NCBI GenBank assembly: GCA_016712415.1
Contig: JADJRC010000010.1
Span: forward strand, 186,001 to 250,000
Length of the DNA: 64,000 bases
Direction: 5' to 3'
DNA from: Lewinellaceae bacterium
Lineage (GTDB): Bacteria > Bacteroidota > Bacteroidia > Chitinophagales > Saprospiraceae
The translations under genes were made by a program, and so were the position numbers. Of this stretch, positions 8,020 through 17,702 are shown in pieces. How positions within the stretch are numbered: position 1 is the first letter of the stretch; the number at the start of each line of letters is the position of its first letter. A model generated the notes under the pieces. It was not told the origin of the DNA and did no database searches. It saw only the letters and a program-made list of their open reading frames with translations.

Positions 8020-9885
8020 ATGATGATAATCCGATACTTACACTCCATATTGCTTTTCACCACCAGTTGCCTGTCGGCGCAAATGCCGGCTCCACCAACT
8101 GATCTGGTCGCCACCGGATACGACAGCCATATCGAGTTGTCGTGGAAAGCAAGCACCTCTTCCAATATCACCGGCTACCAGGTATACCGCTCCACCGATG
8201 GCGGTATGGGTTTCGACCTGCTCAAAAATGTCGCCCCCTCCGAAACCACCCTGCTTGACTGGACGGGCGATGAAGGACAGGACCTGACCCGCATATATCA
8301 GGTCAGGACAACGGCCCCCGGCAACGCGCTCAGCGCATTTACAGCCCCGGTTACCGCAGAAACAAAGGTGATGAGCGACGAGGAACTGCTCGACATGGTA
8401 CAGCGGTACACCTTCCGGTATTTTTGGGATTATGCCCACCCGGCGAGCGGTCTGGCGCGGGAGCGCAACAACGGCAACCCTCAGGTGGTCACCATAGGCG
8501 GCTCCGGATTCGGGGTGCTGTCGATCATCGTCGGTGCGGAACGCGGGTGGGTGACCCGCGACGAGGCCGTTACCCGCATGATCCAGATTGTTTCTTTCCT
8601 CCAGTTGGCCGACCGTTTTCACGGCGTGTTCCCGCACTGGATGGACGGCAATACCGGCAATGTTTTTCCCTTCAGCCAGTTCGACAACGGCGGCGACCTG
8701 GTGGAAACGGCCTTTCTGATGGAAGGCCTGCTGGCGGCAAGGCAGTATTTTGATCAAAATACACCGATTGAGACGGCCTTGCGCAACGCGATCACCGGTC
8801 TGTGGGAAGACGTGGAATGGGATTGGTACCGGAAAAACAACAGCCCCGTGCTGTACTGGCACTGGTCGCCGAACTATCAGTGGCAGATGAACTTCCAGAT
8901 TCGGGGATTCAATGAGGCGCATATTATTTACCTGCTGGCTATTGCTTCACCCACGCACGGTGTGCCGGCAAGTTTGTATACCTCCGGCTGGTCGGCAGGC
9001 AATTACAAAAACCTGAACAGTTATTACGGTTATCCGATCTATGCAGGGCCGTATGCTGGCGGACCACTGTTTTTTGCGCATTATTCCTACCTGGGTTTCG
9101 ATCCGCGCAACATAAAAGACCAGTTTTGTAATTATTTTGTGCGCAACCGGAACCACGCCCTGATTCACCGCGCCTACTGCACCCTCAATCCTGAAAACCA
9201 CGAAGGCTATGGCGCCGACTGCTGGGGATTGACGGCCAGCGACGACCCGTTCGGATATTCGGCGCACGATCCCTACCCGCCCAACGACAACGGCACCATC
9301 ACGCCTACTGCGGCACTGGCATCCATGCCCTACACGCCGGAGGCCGGCCTTGATGCGCTGAAGTATTTCTATCGCGTACAGGGCGAAAACCTGTGGGGAA
9401 AATACGGCTTCTACGACGCCTTCAACCTGGACCAGAACTGGTACGCCTCTTCTTATCTGGCTATCGACCAGGGGCCTATTGTGGCCATGATCGAAAACTA
9501 CCGCACCGGACTGCTCTGGAACCTTTTTATGCAAAACCCCGAGATACAGCCGGCACTGGATGCCATCGGTTTTCAACCCGATGCCAGCGGTGCAGCGGAA
9601 AACAATCTTGAACAATTCGGATTTGACGCACATGTTTTCCCCAATCCCGTCGCTTCCGGCGATCTGCTGAATCTGGAGATATCATTGCTGAAACGCGAAA
9701 CATTGACGGCCGAACTGGTCGACCCGCAAAGCAGGACCGTGCGGATTTTACTGGAGCATAAAACAATGCAGGCAGGGATACATACGGAATCCCTTGATAC
9801 GGGAAATGCCGGAGCCGGACTGTATTTTTTGAAAATACGAAACAACAGGGGCGATGCGGTTGTCAGGAAACTGATCCTGCTCTGA
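8020..9885 (+). CDS. Secreted GH144-like glucanase with FN3 domain and T9SS tail
   Basis: Likely endo-beta-1,2-glucanase or a related glucan hydrolase acting outside the cell. I chose the ATG at 8020 (MMIIRYLHSILLFTTSCLSA), which gives a clean signal peptide; the GTG at 7960 would put 20 polar residues before it. Order: signal peptide; fibronectin type III domain (about residues 22-115, ELSWKASTSSNITGYQVYRS); glycoamylase-fold domain (PF10091, about 125-530) with YTFRYFWDYAHP, SGFGVLSIIVGAERGW, GDLVETAFLMEGLLAARQYF, QIRGFNEAHIIYLLAIASPT and LAIDQGPIVAMIENYRTGLL; then a C-terminal T9SS type A sorting domain (HVFPNPVASGDLLNLEI to LKIRNNRGDAVVRKLI). PF10091 is the fold of GH144 and of the C-terminal part of cyclic beta-1,2-glucan synthases. 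The glucan linkage is inferred from family and neighbours. Confidence 0.85.
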   Translation: MMIIRYLHSILLFTTSCLSAQMPAPPTDLVATGYDSHIELSWKASTSSNITGYQVYRSTDGGMGFDLLKNVAPSETTLLDWTGDEGQDLTRIYQVRTTAPGNALSAFTAPVTAETKVMSDEELLDMVQRYTFRYFWDYAHPASGLARERNNGNPQVVTIGGSGFGVLSIIVGAERGWVTRDEAVTRMIQIVSFLQLADRFHGVFPHWMDGNTGNVFPFSQFDNGGDLVETAFLMEGLLAARQYFDQNTPIETALRNAITGLWEDVEWDWYRKNNSPVLYWHWSPNYQWQMNFQIRGFNEAHIIYLLAIASPTHGVPASLYTSGWSAGNYKNLNSYYGYPIYAGPYAGGPLFFAHYSYLGFDPRNIKDQFCNYFVRNRNHALIHRAYCTLNPENHEGYGADCWGLTASDDPFGYSAHDPYPPNDNGTITPTAALASMPYTPEAGLDALKYFYRVQGENLWGKYGFYDAFNLDQNWYASSYLAIDQGPIVAMIENYRTGLLWNLFMQNPEIQPALDAIGFQPDASGAAENNLEQFGFDAHVFPNPVASGDLLNLEISLLKRETLTAELVDPQSRTVRILLEHKTMQAGIHTESLDTGNAGAGLYFLKIRNNRGDAVVRKLILL

Positions 9886-9957
9886 AGCGGCGCCTCGCTG
9901 TTTTAAAGATACAACAAACTAACTTTCACACACTTAACCATTCTAAAAGAAGCGCTT

Positions 9958-12900
9958 ATGAAAAAATTGATTCTAGCGACAATACTGGCTTTCATGACTT
10001 GTCTCGGCGTAAATGCCCAGATCGTTTATGAAGATTTTGAAGGCGGCACCTCCGACCTTGCCTGGGCTGCCGCCGACGGCACCTATAACGGCGTCATTGC
10101 CAATCCGGCCCCGGATGCTGTCAACGGCAGCGGCTTTGTCGGGTCTTATACCAAGGCTGCCGGTTTCGGCTACAGTCTTTTTTGGGTGCCCAGTCTCGCG
10201 CAGCCGCTCGACCTGTCGGGCTTCAACCGCCTGAAACTGAAAGTATGGTGCTCTGCCGCAACACCCGTACTGCTCAAGTTTGAAGGCACCGGTCCTGCGA
10301 TCGAGAAAACAGCCGTAATGCCGGCTGCCGGTGAATGGGTCGAACTGACTTTCGACATGAGCAAGGCCGAAAACTACACCGGCCTGACTAAAATTATCAT
10401 CTTTTTTGACCCGGGTAACGATCCCAGCTCGAATACCTACTACTTCGACGACCTCGTAGCAGAAAAGAACGAAAACATTATTGAGGATTTTGAAACGCCG
10501 TCGGGTATCACATGGACAGACATTAACGGCGTATTTAATGGCGCTGTCACCAACCCCTCGGTCGATCAGTATAACGGATCGACCACGGTCGGCTCTTTTA
10601 CCAACGACCCCGGTTCGGACTACAGTTTCGCTTTCGGCACCCTTTCCGCACCACTCGACCTGACGACGTACAACCAGTTCAAGATCAAAATGCGTGCGCC
10701 CAAGGCCACACAGATACTGTTCAAGATCGAAGGCGCCGGTGAAGCGAAAGAAGAAGTAAAAAACGTCGCCGTAACCAATGCATGGCAGGAATATACCTTT
10801 GATTTCTCGTCGGCGAAGGATTTCACAACCATCAACAAAATACTCGTTGTCTTTTCTCCCGGCGTATCGGGAAGTATGGACACCTTTTATATCGATGATA
10901 TCAAGGCTTATCCGCAGGGCCCCTGCGAAGGATTTACCCCTGATCCGGAGATTCTGGACAACTTCGATTGTATCCGCAAGGCTACCTATGGCCTTGGTTG
11001 GGACAGTCTTGATGTAGTGAAAAATCCGGCTCCGGGTGTCGACAACAACTCCCCGAAAGTAGGCCGCGTTCGCGACCGCGCCGGGATGGGTACGGAATAC
11101 TACCCGCTGGTCATCGACTATGAAAACCCGATAGACCTGATCACGAATAACCAGTTCGGCCTAAAACTTTGGGCGCCGAAAACGGGCACGCTGCTCCTGA
11201 AAATTGAGGGTAGCGCCAATAACGGACCCAAGGAAGTCCCGGTTCAGGTAACCGAGATCAATAAATGGGTGGAGTACAGTGTGGATTTCAGTGATCAGGT
11301 TGGTAAAGGCCACAAACGACTTGTCATGTTCTTCAACGCCGGTGTGAACGGCGAAGACGGCGATATTTACTATATCGACGACATCAAACTGGCCTCTCAG
11401 AAGGGTGTTAATGTGGAAGATTTCCAGGGTACGCAAACTGTTCTGGGCTGGCAACCGCTCAACCAGGACGATGTGCTGCACGGCGTATTTACCGCACCTA
11501 CCGCCAATCCGAGTCCGAACAGCGTCAACAACTCAACGCAGGTCGGTTGTTACGCCAAGGGCGTCTCGCCGCTCTCAACCCTGCAAGCCTTCTCCCTGAC
11601 GGATTTTGATTTGTCGACATACTCTCAATTTAACATCGATGTGCTCAGTCCTGCCGCTGCGGCAGTAGGAACCGTCGTCCGTATGCAATTGAGTTCGCCG
11701 ACGCAGGGCAACAAGGAAGCCGAGGCTACGATTTCGACGCCTGGCGCCTGGGAAACGCTCGGGTTTGACTTCTCCGCGTTTTCGGCCATTACTGATTTTA
11801 GTGAGGTACGCCTGATCTTTGACCCGGGCACTGCCGCATCCGGCGCATCATGGTGTATTGATAACCTGACGCAAAGCCTGACTACTGTCGATCCGTGCCT
11901 GGGTACAGTGCCTGATCTGCAGATTGTTGACGACTTCGAGTGTCAGCGCAATTACGACAATATTTTCTACGGGGCCAGCGACCTCAAGGTGGTCAACAAC
12001 CCGCACCAGACGACAGATAACGCATCGCTCAAGGTAGGAGAATACACGGACCCGGCAGGTGCAGGCACCGAGTTTGCCGGCATTGGCTTCCAACTTCCGG
12101 CGCCGCCCGACCTCAGCCTCGCCAACCAACTGGAAGTACAGGTATATGCGCCCTTCGACAACGTTCCCTTCCTGTTCAAACTGCAAACCGGTGGAGCACA
12201 AGTCGAGATTTTTGATACGTTGCCGGAAAAGAACAAGTGGTACACCTTCAGCATCGATTTCAGCAGTGCTGTCAATACCACGAATACCCAACTGGTAATC
12301 TTCCCGAATGTATTGAGTCCTACAGGCGGCGGCACCTACTTTATCGACAATATTCGCTGGCGTCGGGCCGGTTACAACGGTTGCGTAGGCGATCAGGAAG
12401 CCGCCAATACTACGCTGGGTAATTTTACCTACTTCAACAATAACCCATACGACGGCCAGACGGCTGCTATAGTGGACAACCCGGCCCCCGGAGGTATTAA
12501 CACGAGCACCAAGGTCATCCGTTATATTCAGTCGGCCTCGGCCCCGATTTTCTCGGGCGCCTATGCCCAACTGGATGCAAATATTGACTTCAAGGGTACC
12601 AAGCAAATCAAGGCGAAAGTCTGGATGGACCACCTGGGACTGTTTACCATGAAGGTTGAGGTATTTGGCAACCAGTTTCCGGCAGTGGAGATCGACCAGC
12701 CCAATACCAAGGTGAATGAGTGGGAGGAACTGACGTTCGACTTCTCCGCTGTCACCGACGACGCCAAATACCCGCGCCTGACAGTGCTGGTGGATAAAGG
12801 CGGAATTGGCACCGGCACCGATGTGGTTACCTATTTTGACGACATCGTGATCGGCGAAGGCGCTTGCGGCATTATCGGCACGTTCACGCCCCGTACCATA

Positions 12901-13134
12901 GAAGCAATGCGTATTGCGCCTAACCCGGTATCTGACCGTTTGCGGGTGGAAATTCCCGACGGAGTGGTCCGCATGGATGTGTACAATGTATTTGGTCAAC
13001 GCCTGACTTCCATCAATGTCTCGGGCACTCAGGCCAATATTGAGGTAAGCGGTTTGTCGGCAGGCATTTATACCCTTACCGGATTTAACGAACAAGGTGT
13101 GCTTGTTGGCAACGCCAAATTTGTAAAGCAGTAA
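9958..13134 (+). CDS. Secreted protein of six tandem carbohydrate-binding-like domains, T9SS tail
   Basis: No enzyme domain is visible. After a signal peptide (ending GVNAQ) come six related beta-sandwich domains of about 150-165 residues, starting near residues 22, 173, 322, 484, 646 and 806. Each begins with an acidic-Phe motif (EDFEGG, EDFETP, DNFDC, EDFQG, DDFEC) or a close variant, has a middle strand such as FKIKMRAPKATQILFKIEG, a W-x-E/T-x-T/S-F-D-F/M-S motif (EWVELTFDMS, AWQEYTFDFS) and ends in YYIDDIKL-like sequence. This resembles CBM11/CBM-like galactose-binding folds. Domains 3 and 5 share a Cys-containing leader (PCEGFTPDPEILDNFDC, PCLGTVPDLQIVDDFEC), which suggests that a two-domain block was duplicated. 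The end (MRIAPNPVSDRLRVEI to VGNAKFVKQ) is a T9SS sorting domain. It lies between two GH144-like enzymes and probably holds glycan at the surface. Confidence 0.8.
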   Translation: MKKLILATILAFMTCLGVNAQIVYEDFEGGTSDLAWAAADGTYNGVIANPAPDAVNGSGFVGSYTKAAGFGYSLFWVPSLAQPLDLSGFNRLKLKVWCSAATPVLLKFEGTGPAIEKTAVMPAAGEWVELTFDMSKAENYTGLTKIIIFFDPGNDPSSNTYYFDDLVAEKNENIIEDFETPSGITWTDINGVFNGAVTNPSVDQYNGSTTVGSFTNDPGSDYSFAFGTLSAPLDLTTYNQFKIKMRAPKATQILFKIEGAGEAKEEVKNVAVTNAWQEYTFDFSSAKDFTTINKILVVFSPGVSGSMDTFYIDDIKAYPQGPCEGFTPDPEILDNFDCIRKATYGLGWDSLDVVKNPAPGVDNNSPKVGRVRDRAGMGTEYYPLVIDYENPIDLITNNQFGLKLWAPKTGTLLLKIEGSANNGPKEVPVQVTEINKWVEYSVDFSDQVGKGHKRLVMFFNAGVNGEDGDIYYIDDIKLASQKGVNVEDFQGTQTVLGWQPLNQDDVLHGVFTAPTANPSPNSVNNSTQVGCYAKGVSPLSTLQAFSLTDFDLSTYSQFNIDVLSPAAAAVGTVVRMQLSSPTQGNKEAEATISTPGAWETLGFDFSAFSAITDFSEVRLIFDPGTAASGASWCIDNLTQSLTTVDPCLGTVPDLQIVDDFECQRNYDNIFYGASDLKVVNNPHQTTDNASLKVGEYTDPAGAGTEFAGIGFQLPAPPDLSLANQLEVQVYAPFDNVPFLFKLQTGGAQVEIFDTLPEKNKWYTFSIDFSSAVNTTNTQLVIFPNVLSPTGGGTYFIDNIRWRRAGYNGCVGDQEAANTTLGNFTYFNNNPYDGQTAAIVDNPAPGGINTSTKVIRYIQSASAPIFSGAYAQLDANIDFKGTKQIKAKVWMDHLGLFTMKVEVFGNQFPAVEIDQPNTKVNEWEELTFDFSAVTDDAKYPRLTVLVDKGGIGTGTDVVTYFDDIVIGEGACGIIGTFTPRTIEAMRIAPNPVSDRLRVEIPDGVVRMDVYNVFGQRLTSINVSGTQANIEVSGLSAGIYTLTGFNEQGVLVGNAKFVKQ

Positions 13135-13144
13135 TGTAATGGAT

Positions 13145-13184
13145 GAAAGGAGGCTGTCTGGATCATCAGACAGCCTCTCCTTTC
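13145..13184 (+). terminator. Hairpin after the six-domain protein gene
   Basis: Strong inverted repeat: AGGCTGTCTG, loop GATCAT, CAGACAGCCT, with the outer arms GAAAGGAG and CTCCTTTC also pairing around a two-base bulge. It starts 10 bases after the stop codon and is followed by only a short T stretch. It may be a partial terminator or an mRNA 3' stabiliser that lowers expression of the downstream enzyme genes. Confidence 0.6.
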
Positions 13185-13222
13185 GTCTGCTGTTTACCTT
13201 CCACCGTCTACCGTCACCCTCC

Positions 13223-15397
13223 ATGCTCCTACGCGTTCTACTGTCATTCTTCCTGTTTTGTACTTTTTTTAGTACATTTTCACAAAAAACCACCGTTTCG
13301 GTCGCTGCGGAAAAACCGCCCTTTTCGCTCGACGAGGTACAACACAGGCATTTCAAGTATTTTTGGGAACTGGCGCACCCGGGCAACTTTCAGGTGCCCG
13401 ATCGCTATCCCACCGACAATTTTTCGAGTATCGCAGCCACAGGCTTCGGCCTTTCGGCCTACCTGGTCGGTGTCGAGCGCGGCTGGATTACAAGAAAACA
13501 GGCCGCCGAAAGGGTATTAAAAACCCTGGAACTGCTCAAGAGCCTGCCACAAGGCGATGCCATGTCGGGCGTGGCCGGTTATAAAGGCTGGTATTACCAT
13601 TTTTTAAATACACAGGATGCGCTCCGATATAAAAACGTCGAACTGTCCAGTATCGATACCGGTCTGCTGATGGCCGGAGTGTTGTCGTGTATGACCTATT
13701 TTGACCAAAACAACCCAGAGGAAAAGGCCATCCGTGATATTGCCGATTTTTTATTCCGCCGCGTAGAATTCGACTGGTTTCTGAACGCTCAAAACCGGCT
13801 CAGTATGGGCTGGTTTCCCGATCGTGGTTTCCTTTCAGCCGATTGGCGCGGCTACAACGAAGCCATGATCCTGGTCATCATGGCATTGGGCTCCCCAACC
13901 CACCCCGTACCGGCTTCCATGTGGGAGTCGTGGTGCAATCCCTATTACCAGGCCGGATACCAGGGGCAGGATATGATCAACTTTGGTCCCCTGTTCGGTC
14001 ACCAGTACAGCCATTGCTGGATTGACTTCAAGGGAATCCGGGACGCTTACACAAAAGAGGCCGGTTTTGATTATTTTGAAAATAGCCGACGGGCAACACT
14101 GGCCAACAGACAATACTGCCTGTCTAATCCGAACAATTTCAAAGGTTACGGCGAAAATATCTGGGGATTGACCGCCGGCGACGGTCCCGGATACGCTGAA
14201 ATGATGTACAATGGTCGCAAACAGGTGTTTGACGGCTATAATGCCCGCGGTGCTGCGGCCGACTACAATCAGGACGACGGCACTATCGCGCCCACTGCCG
14301 CAGTGGCATCAATGCCTTTTGCTCCGGAGGTCTGTTTGCCGGCGGCCAAGGCTATGTGGGATCGTTGGCCGGTGGGGCCCTATGGTTTTTACGACGGCTA
14401 CAACGAGAGTTTTACCTGGCCGGAAACGTCGCCGAGCGCCCTGCCGGGCCAGTCTTTCTGGGTCGACCGGGATTACCTCGGCATAGACCAGGGCCCGATC
14501 GTGCTGATGATTGAAAATTATCGCAGCGGATTCCTGTGGAACCTGATGAAGAAAAATCCCTATATTGTAAGGGGCTTAAAGCGCGCGGGTTTTTCGGAAG
14601 GATGGCTGGATAAAGTGGATTATCTAAAACTTACAAGCGGCATTTCCTGGGCAGATGGCGAAAAGGTCCGGCCGAATCCCGATGTTCCGCTGGACCGAAA
14701 CGGGTTTTTCAAAAGGGAAATCTATGTAGACAGCGCAGGAAATAAATTGCCCTACCAACTCATGACGCCCTGGCAGGCCCGGCCCGGTGAAAAATATCCG
14801 CTGGTCATTTTCCTGCACGGTTCCGGCGAACGCGGTTCGGACAACAATTCCCAGATGAAAAACGGCGTGCATGCCTTTTGCGAAAAAAAGACCCTGGAAA
14901 ATCACCCCTGCTACCTGCTCGTGCCGCAATGCCCGGCAGACGAGCGCTGGGGTGGCAGCAGCCGGGACTGGCAAACCATGTTTAAGGACGAACCAAGTGT
15001 TCCGGGCCGCATGGCGCTGGAGCTGATCGAAAGGACGCTGGCAGCATATCCGGATATCGATCGCAGCCGGGTGTACATCACCGGATTAAGCATGGGTGGA
15101 TTCGGCACATTTGATCTGCTGATGCGCCGCCCCGAACTTTTTGCCGCCGGTATGCCGCTTTGTGGCGGCGGAGAACCCAAATACGCCGATCGAATCAAGA
15201 ATATACCCTTGTGGGTGTTTCACGGCGAACTGGATGAATCTGTTTATCCACGGCTTTCCCGGCGCATTGTTGAAGCCCTTGGAAAGATTGACGGTAACGT
15301 AAAATATACCGAATACTCCACCATGGGTCACAATATTTGGGATATCACCTACTACAATCCGGCCGTATTGGACTGGCTGTTTGAACAAAGAAAATAA
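13223..15397 (+). CDS. GH144-like glucanase fused to serine esterase
   Basis: Two-enzyme fusion of 724 residues. The start at ATG 13223 (MLLRVLLSFFLFCTFFSTFS) gives a signal peptide; an ATG-like start at 13139-13141 would place the hairpin inside the gene. The N-terminal half is a glycoamylase-fold domain like the enzyme at 8020 (HFKYFWELAHPG, TGFGLSAYLVGVERGW, WRGYNEAMILVIMALGSPTH, YLGIDQGPIVLMIENYRSGF). The C-terminal half is an alpha/beta-hydrolase esterase: oxyanion loop VIFLHGSGERGSDN, nucleophile motif TGLSMGGFGTFD, acidic residues in FHGELDESV and the His in STMGHNIWD. No FN3 and no T9SS tail, so the protein is probably periplasmic. The pairing suggests a substituted glucan (acyl groups removed and backbone cut by one protein). 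The acyl group cannot be read from sequence. Confidence 0.85.
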   Translation: MLLRVLLSFFLFCTFFSTFSQKTTVSVAAEKPPFSLDEVQHRHFKYFWELAHPGNFQVPDRYPTDNFSSIAATGFGLSAYLVGVERGWITRKQAAERVLKTLELLKSLPQGDAMSGVAGYKGWYYHFLNTQDALRYKNVELSSIDTGLLMAGVLSCMTYFDQNNPEEKAIRDIADFLFRRVEFDWFLNAQNRLSMGWFPDRGFLSADWRGYNEAMILVIMALGSPTHPVPASMWESWCNPYYQAGYQGQDMINFGPLFGHQYSHCWIDFKGIRDAYTKEAGFDYFENSRRATLANRQYCLSNPNNFKGYGENIWGLTAGDGPGYAEMMYNGRKQVFDGYNARGAAADYNQDDGTIAPTAAVASMPFAPEVCLPAAKAMWDRWPVGPYGFYDGYNESFTWPETSPSALPGQSFWVDRDYLGIDQGPIVLMIENYRSGFLWNLMKKNPYIVRGLKRAGFSEGWLDKVDYLKLTSGISWADGEKVRPNPDVPLDRNGFFKREIYVDSAGNKLPYQLMTPWQARPGEKYPLVIFLHGSGERGSDNNSQMKNGVHAFCEKKTLENHPCYLLVPQCPADERWGGSSRDWQTMFKDEPSVPGRMALELIERTLAAYPDIDRSRVYITGLSMGGFGTFDLLMRRPELFAAGMPLCGGGEPKYADRIKNIPLWVFHGELDESVYPRLSRRIVEALGKIDGNVKYTEYSTMGHNIWDITYYNPAVLDWLFEQRK

Positions 15398-15426
15398 AGA
15401 AATTCCGATCACCAGTATATTGAACT

Positions 15427-17655
15427 ATGAGAAAGCAATATTCCCTTTTTTTGTCAACAATAACATGTAGCCTGCTCATTATCAGTAGTTTAAATGCACA
15501 GATTTACCGCCCTTCTGCCGCTGTGGAAGAACGGGTAATCAAACTGCTTGATAAAATGACGCTCGAAGAAAAAATCGGGCAGTTGACGCTTTACACCACT
15601 GATTGGGGCAGTACCGGCCCCACGATCCGCGAGGGATACAAAAACGACATCCGGTCCGGCGCATGCGGCAACCTGTTCAACAGCCATACCGTCGGTTTTG
15701 TCCGTGAACTGCAGCGGGTTGCTGTGGAGGAAACCCGCCTCAAAATTCCACTTCTGTTCGGCTTCGACGTGATACACGGCTACAAGACCATCTTTCCCAT
15801 CCCGCTTGGCGAGGCCGCCAGTTGGGACATGGAGGTCGTCGAACGCGCGGCCCGGGTGGCAGCCATCGAGGCTACTGCTGCCGGTCTGAACTGGACCTAT
15901 GCGCCAATGGTAGATATCAGCCGCGACCCCCGCTGGGGCCGGGTGATGGAGGGCGCCGGCGAAGATACATACCTCGGCAGCCGTATTGCGGAAGCCCGCG
16001 TTCGGGGATTTCAGGGTAAAAAACTCGGCGACCCGGATGCCATGCTCGCCTGTGTCAAGCATTTTGCCGGGTACGGCGCGTCCTTCGGAGGCCGGGATTA
16101 CAACACTGTGGATATGAGCGAACGCTATTTCCGCAATTACTTCCTGCCACCCTACGAGGCAGCCGTCAGAGCAGGCGCTGCTACGGTGATGACATCGTTC
16201 AACGATTACGACGGCATACCTGCTACCGGCAACAAATTCCTGCTCACCGATATCCTTCGGAAAGAATGGGGGTTTCGTGGCTTTGTAGTGACGGATTATA
16301 CTTCGATCAATGAAATGGTCAACCACGGTGTTGCTGCCGATGAAAAGGGTGCAGGCGAACTCGCCATCAATGCCGGAGTAGACATGGATATGCAGGGCGC
16401 CGTTTACCAGCGTTTCCTTGCACAATCCGTCAAAGACAAAAAAGTGTCGATGCTTCAGATCGACGAGGCAGTTCGTCGTGTCCTGCGGCTTAAATTCGAA
16501 CTCGGGCTGTTTGAAGATCCCTATAAGTTTTGCGATGAAAACAGGCAGAATGCCCAACTGCTGAGTGCTGAACATCGTGCCGCAGCCCGGGATGTTGCCA
16601 GAAAAAGTATTGTTTTGCTCAAAAATAATCAGGATGTGCTCCCCCTCAAAAAATCGGCAAAAATTGCACTGATCGGGCCGCTTGGCGACAACAAAAGCGA
16701 ACTCATTGGCAACTGGAATGGCGCCGGCAATGCTGACGATTGTGTGAGCCTGCTTGAAGGACTGCGCAACGCAGGCGCAAGCGCGACCTTTGCACGCGGT
16801 TGCGAGGTTGAAGGCGGGATGTCAAAAGACGACCTTGCCGCGGCCGTTGCACTGGCTGCCGGAGCCGACGTCGTCGTCGTCGCGGTGGGAGAAAAAGCCA
16901 TGATGAGCGGCGAAGCGGCGTCACGAGCCGAAATCGGGCTTCCCGGTGCGCAGTCGGCCCTCGTTCTGGAACTGGTAAAAACGGGTAAACCGGTCGTCGT
17001 GGTGCTGATGAACGGCCGCCCGCTTGCCATACCTGAAATTGCAGACAATGCAGGCGCCATACTTGAAACCTGGTGGCTCGGTACGGAAGCGGGCAATGCG
17101 ATTGCCGATGTACTTTTTGGCGATTACAACCCGTCGGCTAAACTGCCCATGTCGTTTCCGCGATCTGTTGGACAGGTACCGGTGTTCTACAACGAAAAAA
17201 GTACGGGCAGGCCGTACGACCCAAACTCCAAGTGGACGAGTAAATACATCGATATGTCGAACAGTCCGCAGTGGCCTTTTGGGTTTGGTCTGAGTTATAC
17301 CACTTTTCAGTACAGCGAGCCCAAACCGGACAAAACGACCTACAAAAAAGGTGAGCGCCTCCGGGTTGCCGTCACCGTGACCAATACGGGCAAGCGCGCC
17401 GGCGAGGAAGTCGCGCAACTCTACCTCCGGGATATGGTGGGCTCCGTAACCCGGCCTGTGAAAGAACTGAAAGGCTTCCAAAAAATCATGCTGGAGGCCG
17501 GAGCCTCCAAAGAGGTTGTATTTACCCTGACAGAACAGGATATGAGTTTTTACCGCCACGATATGACCTTCGGCGTGGAGCCGGGCGAGTTCGAAATCAT
17601 GGTCGGCGGAAACTCCAGTGACCTGAAACGCGTCCGGGTGACCATGACAGAATAA
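15427..17655 (+). CDS. GH3 beta-glucosidase (BglX-like), periplasmic
   Basis: Family GH3 exo-acting beta-glucosidase that would release glucose from short oligosaccharides. 742 residues, usual for BglX-type enzymes. Signal peptide ends near SSLNAQ. N-terminal TIM-barrel with RDPRWGRVMEGAGEDTYLG and KHFAGYGASFGGRDYN; the predicted nucleophile is Asp290 in FVVTDYTSINEMVNHG. The second alpha/beta domain has SGEAASRAEIGLPGAQ, and the C-terminal FN3-like domain has the family motif FPFGFGLSYTTF in the variant WPFGFGLSYTTF. No T9SS tail. It starts 29 bases after the esterase fusion and 47 bases before SusC, so it is probably cotranscribed. GH3 enzymes acting on beta-1,2-glucooligosaccharides are known, but linkage preference cannot be seen here. 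Confidence 0.93.
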   Translation: MRKQYSLFLSTITCSLLIISSLNAQIYRPSAAVEERVIKLLDKMTLEEKIGQLTLYTTDWGSTGPTIREGYKNDIRSGACGNLFNSHTVGFVRELQRVAVEETRLKIPLLFGFDVIHGYKTIFPIPLGEAASWDMEVVERAARVAAIEATAAGLNWTYAPMVDISRDPRWGRVMEGAGEDTYLGSRIAEARVRGFQGKKLGDPDAMLACVKHFAGYGASFGGRDYNTVDMSERYFRNYFLPPYEAAVRAGAATVMTSFNDYDGIPATGNKFLLTDILRKEWGFRGFVVTDYTSINEMVNHGVAADEKGAGELAINAGVDMDMQGAVYQRFLAQSVKDKKVSMLQIDEAVRRVLRLKFELGLFEDPYKFCDENRQNAQLLSAEHRAAARDVARKSIVLLKNNQDVLPLKKSAKIALIGPLGDNKSELIGNWNGAGNADDCVSLLEGLRNAGASATFARGCEVEGGMSKDDLAAAVALAAGADVVVVAVGEKAMMSGEAASRAEIGLPGAQSALVLELVKTGKPVVVVLMNGRPLAIPEIADNAGAILETWWLGTEAGNAIADVLFGDYNPSAKLPMSFPRSVGQVPVFYNEKSTGRPYDPNSKWTSKYIDMSNSPQWPFGFGLSYTTFQYSEPKPDKTTYKKGERLRVAVTVTNTGKRAGEEVAQLYLRDMVGSVTRPVKELKGFQKIMLEAGASKEVVFTLTEQDMSFYRHDMTFGVEPGEFEIMVGGNSSDLKRVRVTMTE

Positions 17656-17702
17656 TTCTTTCAACCCCTTTCAACCGCTCTACATTACAAAACCGTACTC
17701 AT

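Noticed and set aside
11848..13386. Long minus-strand frame opposite the six-domain protein
   Set aside because: Antisense of a repeated, clearly coding gene with a T9SS tail.
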